A stretch of DNA of 64,000 nt from Alphaproteobacteria bacterium (GTDB lineage: Bacteria > Pseudomonadota > Alphaproteobacteria > Micropepsales > Micropepsaceae). The stretch's first letter is position 1. Each line of letters starts with the position of its first letter. The notes under the pieces were generated by a model. It had not been told where the DNA came from, ran no database searches, and saw nothing but the letters and a program-made list of their open reading frames with translations. Position numbers and translations under genes: made by a program. Shown piece by piece: positions 34,319-43,493 of the stretch. The stretch lies in the NCBI GenBank assembly GCA_024236055.1, contig JACKLF010000006.1:106164-170163 (forward strand), read 5' to 3'.

Positions 34319-35869
34319 ATGTTCAGGAAATTATTTGGTGCGGCGCTGCTTGCGGCGCTGCCGGCCTCGATGGCCATCGCGCAGAACGATGCGGCGCAGG
34401 TTTCGGTCACGGTGGACCTGTCGAAGCCGGGGGCGGTGATCGACCGGCACATTTACGGCCAGTTCGCCGAGCATCTGGGCACCGGCATCTATGGCGGCAT
34501 CTGGGTGGGCGAGAACAGCAAGATTCCCAACATCCACGGCTATCGCAGCGACGTGGTCGCGGCGCTGAAGAAAATCCATGTGCCGGTGATCCGCTGGCCC
34601 GGCGGCTGTTTTGCCGACCTGTACAACTGGCGCGACGGCATCGGCCCGCGCGCCAAGCGGCCCACCCGCATCAATGTCCATTGGGGCGGGGTGACCGACG
34701 ACAATGCCTTTGGCACCCACGAATTCATGAACTTTGCCGAGCTGGTGGGCGCCGATCCTTACGTCTCCATCAATGTCGGTTCGCTGCCGCCCTATGACGC
34801 GGCGCAGTGGGTCGAGTACATGACCTCCAGCGAGAATGCGACGCTGGCGAATGAGCGGCGCGCGAACGGTCGCGACAAGCCGTGGAACCTGAAATATCTG
34901 GGCATCGGCAACGAGACCTGGGGCTGCGGCGGCAACATGAACGGGGAATATGCCGCCTCGATCAATGCGCGCTATTCCAGCTTCGTGAACGCGCCCGCCT
35001 CGATGGGCATGATAAAAGTGGCCAGCGGCGCGACGGGTAATGTCAGCGGGCGCGGCGATGCGGAAAGCTTCACGGCGGCGATGATGAAGGATGGCGGCCG
35101 GCTTCAGGCGCTGAGCTTCCACTATTACGCCATGCCGATGGGCAAGGACCGCGGGCCCGCCACCGGCTTTGGCGAGAATCTGTGGGCGCGCGAACTGGAC
35201 CTGGCGCGGGACATGGAGCCACTGGTGACCAAGGTCAGCGCGGTGATGGACAAGTACGACCCGGAAAAGAAGGTCGCACTGTATGTCGATGAATGGGGCT
35301 CCTGGTACAATCAGGAGCCGGGCAGCCATCCCGGCTTCCTCTATCAGCAGAACAGCCTGCGCGACGCCGAGGTCGCGGCGCTGACGCTGGACATCTTTCA
35401 CCGCCACACCGACCGGGTGAAGCTGGCGGCCATTGCCCAGATGGTCAATGTGCTGCAGGCGATGATCCTGACCGATGGGCCGAAGATGGTGCTGACGCCG
35501 ACCTATCACGTCTTCGACATGTACCAGCCCTTCATGGAGGCGACGCCCTTTGAAGCCAGTGTGAAGGGGCCCGATTACAGCTTCGACGGCCATGCCATGC
35601 CGATGGTCGATGTGTCGGTGGCGCGCGGCAAGGATGGCAAGCTCTATATGGCGCTGGTCAACACCGATCCGCACCGGCCCGCCCATGTGGTGACCAACCT
35701 GAGCGGCGTGGGCAAGGGGCACATCCTGACCGGCCCGGCGATGGACACGCACAACACCTTCGATGTGCCGGACGCCATCCATCCGGTGGCGTTCAGCGGC
35801 ACCAGTCAGGGCGGCAAGGCGGTGTTCGACCTGCCGTCAAAGTCCGTGGCGGTGGTGGAAGTTCAGTAG
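34319..35869 (+). CDS. Secreted alpha-N-arabinofuranosidase, GH51
   Basis: A 516-residue enzyme that removes terminal alpha-L-arabinofuranose from plant arabinan or arabinoxylan. The signal peptide is residues 1-21 (ending SMAIAQ), so it is periplasmic or secreted, whereas many GH51 enzymes are cytoplasmic. The TIM barrel has the catalytic acid/base Glu199 in YLGIGNETWGCGG and the nucleophile Glu325 in LYVDEWGSWY, followed by a C-terminal beta domain ending VAVVEVQ. PVIRWPGGCFADLYNW is another family hallmark. A strong hairpin terminator follows. Confidence 0.95.
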   Translation: MFRKLFGAALLAALPASMAIAQNDAAQVSVTVDLSKPGAVIDRHIYGQFAEHLGTGIYGGIWVGENSKIPNIHGYRSDVVAALKKIHVPVIRWPGGCFADLYNWRDGIGPRAKRPTRINVHWGGVTDDNAFGTHEFMNFAELVGADPYVSINVGSLPPYDAAQWVEYMTSSENATLANERRANGRDKPWNLKYLGIGNETWGCGGNMNGEYAASINARYSSFVNAPASMGMIKVASGATGNVSGRGDAESFTAAMMKDGGRLQALSFHYYAMPMGKDRGPATGFGENLWARELDLARDMEPLVTKVSAVMDKYDPEKKVALYVDEWGSWYNQEPGSHPGFLYQQNSLRDAEVAALTLDIFHRHTDRVKLAAIAQMVNVLQAMILTDGPKMVLTPTYHVFDMYQPFMEATPFEASVKGPDYSFDGHAMPMVDVSVARGKDGKLYMALVNTDPHRPAHVVTNLSGVGKGHILTGPAMDTHNTFDVPDAIHPVAFSGTSQGGKAVFDLPSKSVAVVEVQ

Positions 35870-35879
35870 AAAGAAAGCT

Positions 35880-35913
35880 CTTCCCCCCGCGCGAAGCGGC
35901 CCGCGGGGGGAAG
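35880..35913. terminator. Strong GC-rich hairpin between GH51 and galM
   Basis: Arms CTTCCCCCCGCG and CGCGGGGGGAAG (12 bp) surround a 10-base loop, 10 bases after the GH51 stop. It lies between convergent genes and probably stops transcription from both sides, though no T-run follows. Confidence 0.75.
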
Positions 35914-35914
35914 A

Positions 35915-35957
35915 TGTCGCAGCGATGGGTCTGCCTTTGGCAGACCGAGCTGCGACA
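35915..35957. repeat. Second hairpin, two-tier stem, beside the GH51 terminator
   Basis: The outer arms TGTCGCAGC/GCTGCGACA and inner arms GGTCTGCC/GGCAGACC with loop TTT form a 43-base extended hairpin. It ends 15 bases before the galM stop and so may be the galM-side terminator. Confidence 0.7.
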
Positions 35958-35972
35958 GATGGGGGGCAGAAA

Positions 35973-37112
35973 TTACTTCGCGCTGAACTTGTAGACGATG
36001 GTGTTGGTGTAGGTCTGGCCCGGATTCAGCCGCGCGGTGGGAAAGTCCGGATGATTGGGCGAATCGGGAAACACGCCCGGCTCCAGGCAGATGGCATCGC
36101 CCTGGCGATAGGCGCGGCTGTTCTTGCCGAAGAAGGTCCCGTCCAGGAAGTTGCCGGTATAGAACTGGATGCCCGGCGCGGTGACCGAAATCTGCATCAC
36201 CCGGCCCGATACCGGGTCTTCAACAACCGCGGCGGGGCGCAGGGTGCCTGCTGCGCCATCGACAATGAAATTGTGGTCATAGCCGCGGCCATAGCGGATC
36301 TGCTGGTCGCGCCCGTCGCGGATGCGGTCGCCCACCCGGTGGGGCGTGCGAAAGTCGAAGGGCGTGCCCGCCACCGCCCGCCGCTCGCCGGTGGGGATCA
36401 GCGTGGCGTCGACCGGGGTGAAGCGCGCCGCATGCAGCGTGACCATGTTGCCCATCACGTCGCGCGCGTCATTGCCCGACAGGTTGAAATAGCTGTGGTT
36501 GGTCAGGTTGAGCACGGTGGGCTTTGAGGTGGTGGCCTTGTATTGCAGCCGCAGCGTGTTGTCCTCGTTCAGCGAATAGGTCGCGGTGACTTTCAGCTCG
36601 CCGGGAAAGCCCTCCTCGCCGTCGGCGCTGGTATAGGCCAGGGTCACGCTGGCCTCGGGGCCGCTGGACACGGACTCGATTGCCCACATCCGCTTGTCGA
36701 AGCCCTTCAGGCCGCCATGCAGCGAATTGGGTCCGTCATTGGTGGCCAGCGTGTAGCTCTTGCCGTCCAGGGTGAATTTGCCCTTGGCGATGCGGTTGGC
36801 ATAGCGGCCGACCGAGGCGCCGAAATAATCGGGATGGCTGAGATAGTCCTGCGCATTGTCATAGCCCAGGGTGATGTCGGCCTTGTTGCCCGCCTTGTCG
36901 GGCACCACCAGCGACTGCAGCGTGGCGCCCAGGGTCATGATCCTGGCGCTGATGCCGTGGCCGTTGGTCAGGGTGACGGCTTCGACCTTCGTGCCGTCGG
37001 CAAGCTGGCCGAAGGGCGCGCGCGTTGCCGTGGCGGCCTGCGCGCTGCCCATTCCCAGCGCCATCGGGCCCAACGCCAACAGCGCCATCAGGCAATTTGT
37101 CATCTTCGTCAT
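35973..37112 (-). CDS. galM: Exported aldose 1-epimerase (mutarotase)
   Basis: Interconverts alpha and beta anomers of aldoses such as galactose. The 379-residue protein has a signal peptide (residues 1-24, ending GSAQA), placing it in the periplasm. Motifs are SVGRYANRIAKGKFTLDGK, NDGPNSLHGG (catalytic His), LTNHSYFNLSG (second His) and ICLEPGVFPDSPNHPDFP (catalytic Glu). The start at 37112 (MTKMTNCL) is preferred, with GGGAG six bases upstream. It lies beside the secreted GH51 enzyme on the opposite strand and fits extracellular sugar processing. Confidence 0.92.
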   Translation of the reverse strand: MTKMTNCLMALLALGPMALGMGSAQAATATRAPFGQLADGTKVEAVTLTNGHGISARIMTLGATLQSLVVPDKAGNKADITLGYDNAQDYLSHPDYFGASVGRYANRIAKGKFTLDGKSYTLATNDGPNSLHGGLKGFDKRMWAIESVSSGPEASVTLAYTSADGEEGFPGELKVTATYSLNEDNTLRLQYKATTSKPTVLNLTNHSYFNLSGNDARDVMGNMVTLHAARFTPVDATLIPTGERRAVAGTPFDFRTPHRVGDRIRDGRDQQIRYGRGYDHNFIVDGAAGTLRPAAVVEDPVSGRVMQISVTAPGIQFYTGNFLDGTFFGKNSRAYRQGDAICLEPGVFPDSPNHPDFPTARLNPGQTYTNTIVYKFSAK

Positions 37113-37159
37113 GTGCATCTCCCGCAATAAGCTGGGCCGTCCTTGATCCGGGTCCAGCG

Positions 37160-37360
37160 ATGTTTCAACGTCTGTTCCTTGCCCATCCGCGCGCGGCGGG
37201 CGAAAGCTACTTTCAGCATCAGCGCGTGGCGCTTTCTTATGCACTGCCGCTTCTGGGCGCCGGCCTGGCCGCCCTGATCCATGCCTTCGTTCCGGGGCTT
37301 TTCCAGCGTACCGCCGGCGACATCATCCGCGCACTGGCAACACGACTCCAGTCCCGCTAA
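37160..37360 (+). CDS. Small membrane protein, DUF6356-like
   Basis: A 66-residue protein, MFQRLFLAHPRAAGESYFQH, followed by one or two hydrophobic stretches (SYALPLLGAGLAALIHAFVP) and a basic tail. The HP-x4-ESY pattern is what I recall for DUF6356 proteins of alphaproteobacteria; function unknown. It lies between galM and the convergent PQQ dehydrogenase, ending 3 bases before the latter's stop. Confidence 0.7.
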   Translation: MFQRLFLAHPRAAGESYFQHQRVALSYALPLLGAGLAALIHAFVPGLFQRTAGDIIRALATRLQSR

Positions 37361-37363
37361 TGC

Positions 37364-39094
37364 CTAATCCTGCGGCAGGGCATAGATCGCGATCACGTCG
37401 CTGAACTGCGCCTTGCTGGTGTCCTTGATCAGACCGTTGGAACGGGCGCAGCCCGCCGCTCCCACCGCCACATACTGCACGCCCTTTACGCGATAGGTGA
37501 CAGGCGGGGTACACACCCCAATGCCCAGATTCTGCTTCCACAGTTTCTGGCCGGTTTCAGCATCAAAGGCATCGAAGTCGCCGTTCATCTCGCCGGCGAA
37601 CAGCAGGTTGCTGGCGGTGGTCAGCACGCCGCCGTACATGGGCAGGCTGGCCTTGTACTGCCAGCTTATTTTCCCGGTGGCGACGTCGATGGCGCTGAGC
37701 GTGCCGTCGACCGGAAATTCCGCGCTGTTCAGGGCTTTCTGGGTGCCGCCGACCTGCTGGCCCACGGTGGGCTTGCCCGGCACATATTTGGGGAAGGGAA
37801 AGGCCGTCACGGCGAAGGCCTGGTTCACGCCCATGGTGTAGAAATGCTGGGTCAGCGGCGAGTATGACGCCGGCGACCACAGGTTGCCGCCATTGATGCC
37901 GGGATAACGGCTGAACGGCTTGTCCGACGGAATCACGAACATCTCCTTGTCCTGTTTCACAAAGGGCTCGGACTTGTGGATCAGCTTGCCGGTCAGGCGG
38001 TTGACGATGAAGACATTGCCCAGCTTGCCCGCCTCGGCGGCAGCGGGAATGACATTGCCCTTTTCATCCTTGTAGTCGAACAGGACAACGGGGCTGGGAC
38101 AGTCATAGTCCCAAAGATCATGCGGCACCTGCTGGTTCCACCAGGCGATGGTGCCGTCCTTGGCGTGGATGGCGACGATGGAGTCGGTATAGGCATTGTC
38201 GCCCTTGCGATTCTCGCCCCAATAGTCGGGGTTGGGATTGCCGGTGGCGAACAGGATCAACCCGTTCCTGGGATCGACGGCGGGGGTGTTCCACACCGAG
38301 CTGCCGCCATATTTCCAGCTGTCATCGCTCCAGGTGTCGCCGCCCGGCTGGTTGGGCGCTGCGGTGGTATGGAAACGCCACACCAGCTTGCCGGTCCTGG
38401 CGTCCAGCGCCTCGACAAAGCCGCGGGTGGGATATTCGGCGCCCGAATTGCCCACGATCACCATGCCGTCATAGACTTGGGGCGCCATGGTGAAGGCGTA
38501 ATAATGCGTCGGCGCGGGAATGGTGTCGGCGATCACGCTTTTCCAGGCGACCTCACCGGTGGTCGCATCCAGCGCCACCACATGCCCGTCAAGCTGGGCG
38601 ACGAAGACCTTGCCATAGGCGACGGCGACGCCGCGCGTCTGGGGCCCGCAGCAATTGTCGGTATAGCCCAGCACCGGCGTATAGCTCCATTTCAGCGCCC
38701 CGGTGGCCGCGTCATAGGCCTGAACCCGATCGAAGGGAGCGGCGACATACATGATGCCGTCGACCACGATGGGCGTCGCCTCGAAGCTGTTGACGATGCC
38801 GGTATGGATCATCGTGACCAGCGACAGCTTGTTGACATTGCCCTTGTCGATGGCGGTCAGCGGCGAGAAGCGCTGATTGTCATAGGTGCGGCCATAGAGC
38901 AGCCAGTTGTCCATGTCCTTGTCGGCGTTGAGCAGCGCCTGATCGCTGCTGGCGACATTGGCGGTGATCTTCTGGCTGGTGATGGTCACCGGCCGCACCG
39001 GCTTGGCCGGTTCGGCGGCGCGCTCCTGCGCCAGCAGGGCCGAGCCCGGTACACACAGGGCCGCAAAAGCCACCGCAAGAAAACGCCATTTCAT
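37364..39094 (-). CDS. PQQ-dependent alcohol dehydrogenase (methanol/ethanol family)
   Basis: A 576-residue periplasmic quinoprotein that oxidises an alcohol and passes electrons to a cytochrome c. The signal peptide is residues 1-22 (ending SALLAQ). The eight-bladed propeller is visible through repeated W-motifs, for example ATGALKWSYTPV and ARTGKLVWRFHTTA. The adjacent-cysteine disulfide typical of these enzymes is in YTDNCCGPQTRGVAV. GTIAWWNQQVPHDLWDYDCP and FPVDGTLSAIDVATGKISWQ are family hallmarks. No haem-binding CxxCH, so it is a type I enzyme. Substrate and Ca/lanthanide preference are undetermined. The start at 39094 has GGGGGAAAG upstream. Confidence 0.93.
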   Translation of the reverse strand: MKWRFLAVAFAALCVPGSALLAQERAAEPAKPVRPVTITSQKITANVASSDQALLNADKDMDNWLLYGRTYDNQRFSPLTAIDKGNVNKLSLVTMIHTGIVNSFEATPIVVDGIMYVAAPFDRVQAYDAATGALKWSYTPVLGYTDNCCGPQTRGVAVAYGKVFVAQLDGHVVALDATTGEVAWKSVIADTIPAPTHYYAFTMAPQVYDGMVIVGNSGAEYPTRGFVEALDARTGKLVWRFHTTAAPNQPGGDTWSDDSWKYGGSSVWNTPAVDPRNGLILFATGNPNPDYWGENRKGDNAYTDSIVAIHAKDGTIAWWNQQVPHDLWDYDCPSPVVLFDYKDEKGNVIPAAAEAGKLGNVFIVNRLTGKLIHKSEPFVKQDKEMFVIPSDKPFSRYPGINGGNLWSPASYSPLTQHFYTMGVNQAFAVTAFPFPKYVPGKPTVGQQVGGTQKALNSAEFPVDGTLSAIDVATGKISWQYKASLPMYGGVLTTASNLLFAGEMNGDFDAFDAETGQKLWKQNLGIGVCTPPVTYRVKGVQYVAVGAAGCARSNGLIKDTSKAQFSDVIAIYALPQD

Positions 39095-39185
39095 GTTCTT
39101 TCCCCCTGAAAGCCCCGCGGTCATGACTGCCGCCGTACCTGCGACTATAGGAAGGGCTGGCCGCCAAGTCAGCGGCTTGATTACT

Positions 39186-39199
39186 TCGCAGTTGCGGCA
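39186..39199. repeat. 14-bp motif shared with the HAD phosphatase promoter (copy 1)
   Basis: TCGCAGTTGCGGCA in the divergent PQQ dehydrogenase / ribokinase promoter. Copy 2 is at 42884-42897, also just upstream of a minus-strand start. On the minus strand both read TGCCGCAACTGCGA-N3-AATCA (19 shared positions over 22). Confidence 0.6.
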
Positions 39200-39241
39200 G
39201 ACATTTTCGCATCTTTCCTTTTTGTCATGCGGGAGCAGGTG

Positions 39242-40141
39242 ATGGCGGCACGGATACTGGTGGTGGGCAGCGCCAATATCGATCTGGTCGCCTTTTCGGA
39301 TCGCCTGCCGCATGCGGGCGAGACGCTGCTGGGCGGATCGTTCAACATTTTTGCCGGGGGCAAGGGCGCCAACCAGGCGGTGGCGGCGGCGCGCGCCGGG
39401 GGCGACACGGCGTTTCTGGGCCGGGTGGGGCGCGACGATTTCGGTACACGCCTGCGTGCAACGCTGGCGGACAATGGCGTGGAGACGCGCTGGCTGGAAA
39501 GTGTGGACGGGCCTTCGGGCGTGGCGGTGATCCTGTCGGGCGGCGGCGACAACATGATCGTGGTCGCGCCCGGCGCCAATGCCACGCTGGACCAGGCCGC
39601 GCTGACGCCCGAAGCCTTTGCCGATGCCGCGCTGGTGCTGTGCCAGCTGGAAGTGCCGCTGGATGCGGTGTGGGCGGCGGCGCGCTGCGCGCACAAGGCC
39701 GGGGCGCGCTTTATCCTGGACCCGGCACCGGCCCGCGCCCTGCCGACCGACCTTCTGGAACAGGTCGACTGGCTGCTGCCCAACGAGAACGAGGCCTGCG
39801 CCCTTCTGGGCCGCGAGGCGCTGGGCGATCCGCTGGATGCGGCGCGCGCGCTGGCCGCGCGGGGCCCGCGCGGGGTTGTCCTGAAGCTGGGCGCGGCGGG
39901 CGTCGTTCTGCTGGGCGAAGACAATGCGCCGGTCGCCATTGCGGCCCCCAAAATGGGCGTGGCCGACACCACCGCGGCGGGCGACGCCTTTGCCGGGGCC
40001 TTTGCCGTGGCGCTGGGCGAGGGGCGCACGCCGCTGGAAGCGGCGCGTTTTGCTGTCATCGCAGCGTCACTTTCGGTGACGCGGCCGGGCGCGCAAGAGG
40101 CAATGGCGCGGCGCGATGAGATCGAAGCGGCATTGGCATAG
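39242..40141 (+). CDS. rbsK: Ribokinase
   Basis: Phosphorylates ribose (or a related pentose) in the cytoplasm. The 299-residue PfkB-family protein has VVGSANIDLVAFSDRLP, the signature GGSFNIFAGGKGANQAVAAA, and the catalytic-base motif DTTAAGDAFAGAFA. WLLPNENEACALLG matches ribokinases. The start at 39242 is chosen for GGGAG upstream; ATG at 39227 is an alternative. It diverges from the PQQ dehydrogenase; no ribose transporter is adjacent. Confidence 0.9.
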   Translation: MAARILVVGSANIDLVAFSDRLPHAGETLLGGSFNIFAGGKGANQAVAAARAGGDTAFLGRVGRDDFGTRLRATLADNGVETRWLESVDGPSGVAVILSGGGDNMIVVAPGANATLDQAALTPEAFADAALVLCQLEVPLDAVWAAARCAHKAGARFILDPAPARALPTDLLEQVDWLLPNENEACALLGREALGDPLDAARALAARGPRGVVLKLGAAGVVLLGEDNAPVAIAAPKMGVADTTAAGDAFAGAFAVALGEGRTPLEAARFAVIAASLSVTRPGAQEAMARRDEIEAALA

Positions 40142-40168
40142 TTCCCGCGATCCTCTATCGTTGCGGGC

Positions 40169-42088
40169 ATGAAACGCGCTCTTCTCTGGATCGCGGCTGG
40201 GCTTGTACTTGTCATTCTTGTCCTGGCCATTCTGCCTTTCGTCATCTCGGTCGACACCTATCGCGGTGCGATCGAAAGGGCCGCGCACGACGCCACCGGC
40301 CGCACGCTGAAAATCGCCGGCCCGATGCGGCTGACGATCTTCCCGGAAATCGGCATCGCCGCCGAGGATGTGCATTTTTCCAACATGGCGGGCGGGCACG
40401 CTCCCGACATGGCCTCGATCGGGGCGATGCGCCTGTCGGTCGCCACCCTGCCGCTGCTGACCGGCAAGATTCGCGTTTCCTCCATCACGCTGGACCAGCC
40501 GGTCATCAACCTGGAAGCGGACGCCCAGGGCCGTACCAACTGGACCTTTGCGCGCCAGACCGATCAGGGGCAGACCAGCCGTGGCCTGCCCAAGGGGCTG
40601 AGCTTCTCGGGCATCGACATCACCAATGGCGAAATTCACTACACCGACGACGCCACAGCCAAGTCGCTGTCGCTGGAAGCGCTGAACCTGCATGCCGACC
40701 TGACGACGCTGGATGCGCCCGCCTCGGTGAAAGGCGACCTGGTCTATGCCGCCAAGAAGATCGACATCGAGGGACGGGTCGAAACCCTGCAGTCGCTGTC
40801 GGAAGGGGCGGCGACCAAGCTGGCGCTTTCGCTCAAGAGCGAGCTTTTGAACGCCTCTTTTGACGGCGCGCTGGCGCCGGACCGTTCGCTGTCGGGCAGC
40901 GTCAATGCCGGTTCGCCCTCGGCGCGCAAGCTGGGCGCCTGGCTGGGCAAGGAAATGCCGGCGGGCGGCGGCCTGGGCAAGATGGAAATATCGGGCAAGA
41001 TCGCCCACAGCGCCGGGCTGACCGAATTTTCCGGCCTCAAGCTGGCGCTGGACCAGATCACGGCGACCGGTTCGCTGTCGGTGGAGACGGGCGGGGTGCG
41101 CCCGCGCGTCACCGGCCAGCTTGCGGCGGGGCATCTGGATCTCAATCCCTACATGCAGATGGGCGGTGGCGCGGCGGCTCCGGCCGCGGCCCCGGCAAAA
41201 GGCTGGAGCACCGCGCCCATCGCGGTCGACGCGCTGCGCCTGGTCGATGCGGACCTGTCCTTCAACGCCCAGTCGCTGGTGATCCGCAAATTCTCTGTCG
41301 GCAAGACGGCACTGCATGTGGTGCTGAATGACGGCGTGCTGCAGGCCAACCTGAACCCGATGACGCTGTATGGCGGCGGCGGCAGTGCGCGCATCGGCGT
41401 CGATGCCCATGGCCGGGTGCCCGATGTCACCGCCAACCTGTCCTTCGACAATGTCTCGATGGGCAGTCTGCTGAACGACATGCTGGGCGTGAACAAGATC
41501 GAGGGCGTGGGTAAGCTGGAGCTGAACGTGTCGGGGACAGGCGCCAGCGCCGATGCGATCATGCACGCGCTGACCGGCAAGGGCTCGGTCACCATTGCCA
41601 ACGGCCGCATCCGCGGCGTGAACCTGGGCATGGTGGCGCGCACCGTCAAAACCGCGCTCAGCGGGGATGCGACGGGCGACGGCGCTTCCACGGACTTCAC
41701 CCAGATGGGCGGCAGCTTCGTCATCGCCAAGGGCGTCATGACCAACAATGATTTCAGCCTGACCGGCCCGGTGATCAGCGCCACCGGCAAGGGCACGATC
41801 GACATCGGCAACCAGACCATCGATTTCCTGCTCAGCCCCAAGGCCGATGTCGCGGTGGCCAATGTGACGGTGCCCTTCCGCATTCGCGGGCCCTGGACCA
41901 AGCCCAGCTATGTGCCCGACCTGGCCGGCCTGGCCAGCGGCGTGGTGCAGGGGCTTGCCAATGGCCAGGGCGCGGGTGGCTTGCTGGGCGGCCTGCTGGG
42001 CGGCGGCAAGTCCACGACCACCACCGATACGCAGCAACAGAAGAAATCCAGCCCCGGCGATTTCCTGGGCGGCCTGCTGGGACGCTGA
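40169..42088 (+). CDS. AsmA-family protein
   Basis: A 639-residue protein anchored by an N-terminal helix (LLWIAAGLVLVILVLAILPF, residues 5-25) with a large periplasmic part. AsmA N-terminal features (ATGRTLKIAGPMRL, ITLDQPVINLEADAQGRTNW) and the C-terminal AsmA_2 region (GKGSVTIANGRIRGVNLGMV, SPKADVAVANVTVPFRIRGP) are clear. Relatives act in lipid transfer to the outer membrane. A glycine/serine tail with two GGLLG repeats ends the protein. Confidence 0.9.
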   Translation: MKRALLWIAAGLVLVILVLAILPFVISVDTYRGAIERAAHDATGRTLKIAGPMRLTIFPEIGIAAEDVHFSNMAGGHAPDMASIGAMRLSVATLPLLTGKIRVSSITLDQPVINLEADAQGRTNWTFARQTDQGQTSRGLPKGLSFSGIDITNGEIHYTDDATAKSLSLEALNLHADLTTLDAPASVKGDLVYAAKKIDIEGRVETLQSLSEGAATKLALSLKSELLNASFDGALAPDRSLSGSVNAGSPSARKLGAWLGKEMPAGGGLGKMEISGKIAHSAGLTEFSGLKLALDQITATGSLSVETGGVRPRVTGQLAAGHLDLNPYMQMGGGAAAPAAAPAKGWSTAPIAVDALRLVDADLSFNAQSLVIRKFSVGKTALHVVLNDGVLQANLNPMTLYGGGGSARIGVDAHGRVPDVTANLSFDNVSMGSLLNDMLGVNKIEGVGKLELNVSGTGASADAIMHALTGKGSVTIANGRIRGVNLGMVARTVKTALSGDATGDGASTDFTQMGGSFVIAKGVMTNNDFSLTGPVISATGKGTIDIGNQTIDFLLSPKADVAVANVTVPFRIRGPWTKPSYVPDLAGLASGVVQGLANGQGAGGLLGGLLGGGKSTTTTDTQQQKKSSPGDFLGGLLGR

Positions 42089-42101
42089 ACGGGCGCGCGG
42101 A

Positions 42102-42869
42102 TCAGCCTTTCTGCGCGATGATCCAGTCCACCGCTTCGCCGATATCGGCCGCCACATGGCTCGGCCTGGGGCTATGCGCTGTCTCCGAGCCCGGCGCGTA
42201 TTTGCCGGTTCGCACCAGAATGCCCGCAAGGCCCGCCGCGATGGCGGGCGCCACGTCGAATTCGGCATCGTCGCCCACCATGACCGCTTCGTGCGGCTGA
42301 CACGCCATGCTGGCCACCGCCGTCCGGAAGAAGGCCGCCGCGGGCTTGCCCATCGCCATCGCGGTCTTGCCGCTGGCATATTCCAGCGCCGCCACAAAGG
42401 CGCCGGCATCCAGGCTGAGCGCCCCGTCGCTGTCGCGGAAGTAGCGGTTCTGCGCCAGCGCCAGGAAGGGCGTGTCGCCCATCAACAGCCGGAAGGCGGC
42501 GTTGAGCGCCTCATAGGTGAAGTCCTGTCCGGCATCGCCCACCACCAGGGCATCGGGCGCGCCCTGCCCAAGACCGGCGAAGTCTTCTTTCAGGGCAGGA
42601 TGGACCAGCAGGTGTGGAACGTGGCCGTGCTCTTTCAGCCAGGCGCTTGCGGCGATGGCGGGCGTGAACACTTCCGAGCGCTGGATGGCGAAGCCCATCC
42701 GGTTCAGCGATGCGACGACGCTCTGGTGCGCCTGGCGGCTGATGTTGGTGACAAAGCGGAAGGCGATGCCATGGGCGCGCAAATTCGCGACGGCCTGGGC
42801 CGCACCGGCAATGGGGTCGCTGCCGATCGCCACGACGCCCCCCACATCCAGAAGAACGCCTTTGATCAT
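42102..42869 (-). CDS. HAD-IIA phosphatase, LHPP/TIGR01458-like
   Basis: A 255-residue HAD hydrolase. Motif I reads LLDVGGVV; the nucleophile Asp8 is kept but the usual second Asp of DxDG is Gly, as in the LHPP branch where this position is Ser. FVTNISRQAHQSV is motif II, GKPAAAFFRTAV carries the motif III Lys, and MVGDDAEFDV is motif IV. LHPP hydrolyses inorganic pyrophosphate or N-phosphate bonds. A shared 14-bp motif lies just upstream of the start. Confidence 0.85.
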   Translation of the reverse strand: MIKGVLLDVGGVVAIGSDPIAGAAQAVANLRAHGIAFRFVTNISRQAHQSVVASLNRMGFAIQRSEVFTPAIAASAWLKEHGHVPHLLVHPALKEDFAGLGQGAPDALVVGDAGQDFTYEALNAAFRLLMGDTPFLALAQNRYFRDSDGALSLDAGAFVAALEYASGKTAMAMGKPAAAFFRTAVASMACQPHEAVMVGDDAEFDVAPAIAAGLAGILVRTGKYAPGSETAHSPRPSHVAADIGEAVDWIIAQKG

Positions 42870-42883
42870 GCGAAATGATTTGC

Positions 42884-42897
42884 TCGCAGTTGCGGCA
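42884..42897. repeat. 14-bp motif shared with the PQQ dehydrogenase promoter (copy 2)
   Basis: TCGCAGTTGCGGCA, 15 bases upstream of the HAD phosphatase start. See copy 1 at 39186-39199. Confidence 0.6.
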
Positions 42898-43077
42898 AGT
42901 CAATCTGTTTCGGATCGAATTCGGAACAAGGCTGGCGGAACATTGCGCGCAAGCACACCTCCCGGCGAACCAACCATTCCGGCATGGCGCGTCTGTTCAA
43001 ATTTTGGGCAAGGCGCGGCTTTGGTAGTACACTGCCCCCGTACAGCCTGAATATTACAACAATATCGGGAGGTAAAA

Positions 43078-43401
43078 ATGGAAAAGATATCCGCGGCGGG
43101 ACGCGCGCTCGCTGTCATACTTGCAATCGTATCGGCTTTTGTTTCCAGCCCGCTGATTGCGCCATTGCTGCTGATACTGGGCGGCATCGCGGCCATCGGC
43201 AATACACCGGAACGCAACAACAAGAATTTCCTGATGACGATCGTTCTGATTCTTGGCGCCAGCACGCTGGAGGCCATGCCGTTCACCGGGTCCTATCTGG
43301 CGACGATTTTCGAGTCGCTGGGCGTCGCCTTTGTGGGCGCGTCCATTGTCGCCATCACCATCACGCTGGAACAGCGCATGGTGCGTGACTGGTTGAAATA
43401 G
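43078..43401 (+). CDS. Small hydrophobic membrane protein, unknown function
   Basis: A 107-residue protein with three hydrophobic segments (VILAIVSAFVSSPLIAPLLL, NFLMTIVLILGASTLEA, LGVAFVGASIVAITITL) and short polar ends. The Shine-Dalgarno GGGAGGT precedes the ATG. It stands alone between the HAD phosphatase and the ECF operon. No family recognised. Confidence 0.7.
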   Translation: MEKISAAGRALAVILAIVSAFVSSPLIAPLLLILGGIAAIGNTPERNNKNFLMTIVLILGASTLEAMPFTGSYLATIFESLGVAFVGASIVAITITLEQRMVRDWLK

Positions 43402-43493
43402 CCTGCCAGCCAGGCATTGCCGGCCGTGGCGCAAGGGGCTGCACGGTCACGGGATTGGCGATGTCGGGCTGTTCGACCGCGTGCGGGTGGGGG

